Below, in pieces: positions 63,801 through 64,000 of a stretch of 64,000 nt of DNA. The stretch lies in assembly GCF_009857445.1 (NCBI RefSeq), contig NZ_WWCN01000004.1, positions 124,001-188,000 of the forward strand. Direction: 5' to 3'. The stretch is from Duganella flavida. Lineage in GTDB: Bacteria; Pseudomonadota; Gammaproteobacteria; Burkholderiales; Burkholderiaceae_D. The translations under genes were made by a program, and so were the position numbers. The notes under the pieces were generated by a model. That model was not told the origin of the DNA. It did not search any database and saw nothing but the letters and a program-made list of their open reading frames with translations. Each line of letters opens with the position of its first letter. Position 1 is the stretch's first letter.

Positions 63801-64000
63801 GCTTCCGAGCGCAAGAACTTCCTCGATTCGCAAAACGCGGATTTGACGGAAGCGATCAACACGCTGGAAGACGCCATCACCAAGATCGACAAGGAAACGC
63901 GCGATCTGCTGCAAGACACGTTCGACCGCGTCAATGGTCACTTCTCCGAGCTGTTCCCGATTTTGTTCGGTGGCGGCCAGGCGAAATTGATCATGACCGG
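60858..64000 (+). CDS. smc: Chromosome segregation protein SMC (3' end outside window)
   Basis: At least 1047 residues are present and the gene runs off the right edge. The start is GTG 60858 ([18 protein letters not shown]). The ATPase head has Walker A [20 protein letters not shown] (about residues 31-50) and the Q-loop/R-loop region [19 protein letters not shown]. Two long coiled coils (about 165-500 and 640-930) flank a hinge domain near residues 505-640 ([41 protein letters not shown]). The C-terminal signature motif and Walker B are missing because the sequence stops at LIMTG. SMC condenses chromosomes with ScpA and ScpB. Confidence 0.97.
   Translation, partial: [1047 protein letters not shown]

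Noticed and set aside
1..64000. CRISPR arrays, prophage or insertion sequences
   Set aside because: No regularly spaced repeats, transposase, integrase or phage structural genes are seen anywhere in the window.

Overview
The window reads as a chromosomal segment of a GC-rich betaproteobacterium of the order Burkholderiales. The family Oxalobacteraceae (Duganella / Massilia / Janthinobacterium relatives) is most likely. This rests on the thrS-infC-rpmI-rplT-pheS-pheT-ihfA-merR block, the polyhydroxybutyrate/acetoacetate genes, the gcvTHP operon behind a tandem glycine riboswitch, and the style of the proteins. The genus is inferred, not proven. Coding density is high. I see no prophage, insertion sequence, CRISPR array or rRNA operon. 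The first gene (a FliK-like protein) and the last (smc) are cut by the window edges.

Layout, 1-17 kb: a flagellar fragment (FliK-like protein, short lateral-type flagellin) is followed by ETF-ubiquinone oxidoreductase. Then come an SDR enzyme, a PAS-LuxR regulator, a 3-oxoacid CoA-transferase (scoAB), an HAF-repeat protein, the C4-dicarboxylate carrier DctA and 3-hydroxybutyrate dehydrogenase. Together these form a carbon-overflow/ketone-body neighbourhood: hydroxybutyrate to acetoacetate to acetoacetyl-CoA, dicarboxylate uptake, and electron entry from acyl-CoA oxidation. An alpha/beta hydrolase, a RidA protein and the ppGpp synthetase RelA follow. A minus-strand operon then encodes a cation-diffusion-facilitator transporter, an unknown exported protein and a chloramphenicol-acetyltransferase-like enzyme.

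17-30 kb: two identical tRNA-Val(GAC) genes precede the translation block thrS, infC (non-AUG start), rpmI, rplT, pheS, pheT, ihfA and a MerR regulator. Two two-component systems follow: a NarL-type regulator with a CHASE3-like kinase, and an OmpR-type regulator with a kinase lacking a periplasmic sensor. A Crp/Fnr-family regulator with an apparent autoregulatory dyad lies between them.

30-43 kb: a complete type IV pilus minor-pilin operon (pilE-like, fimT, pilV, pilW, pilX, pilY1) sits directly behind the second two-component system. It is preceded by three direct repeats with an 11-bp period, which suggests control by that system. prfC and a GntR(YtrA)-ABC transporter operon with a clear promoter/operator follow.

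43-64 kb: small envelope proteins, a secreted single-Cache protein paired with a chemoreceptor, and a small ArsR-regulated cluster with a probably leaderless transcript. Next are a DUF1501/DUF1800 pair, the gcvT-gcvH-gcvP operon with its riboswitch, a ClpP-like protease, a tiny Gly/Asn/Gln-rich protein, a DUF1631 protein, a glutathione S-transferase, a PAP2-type membrane phosphatase and smc.

No large previously undescribed system is evident. The most interesting signals are regulatory: the 11-bp repeats before the pilus operon, the Crp-family dyad, the YtrA operator, the leaderless ArsR promoter, the non-AUG infC start, C33 in both tRNA-Val copies, and two unrelated families of intergenic palindromes.
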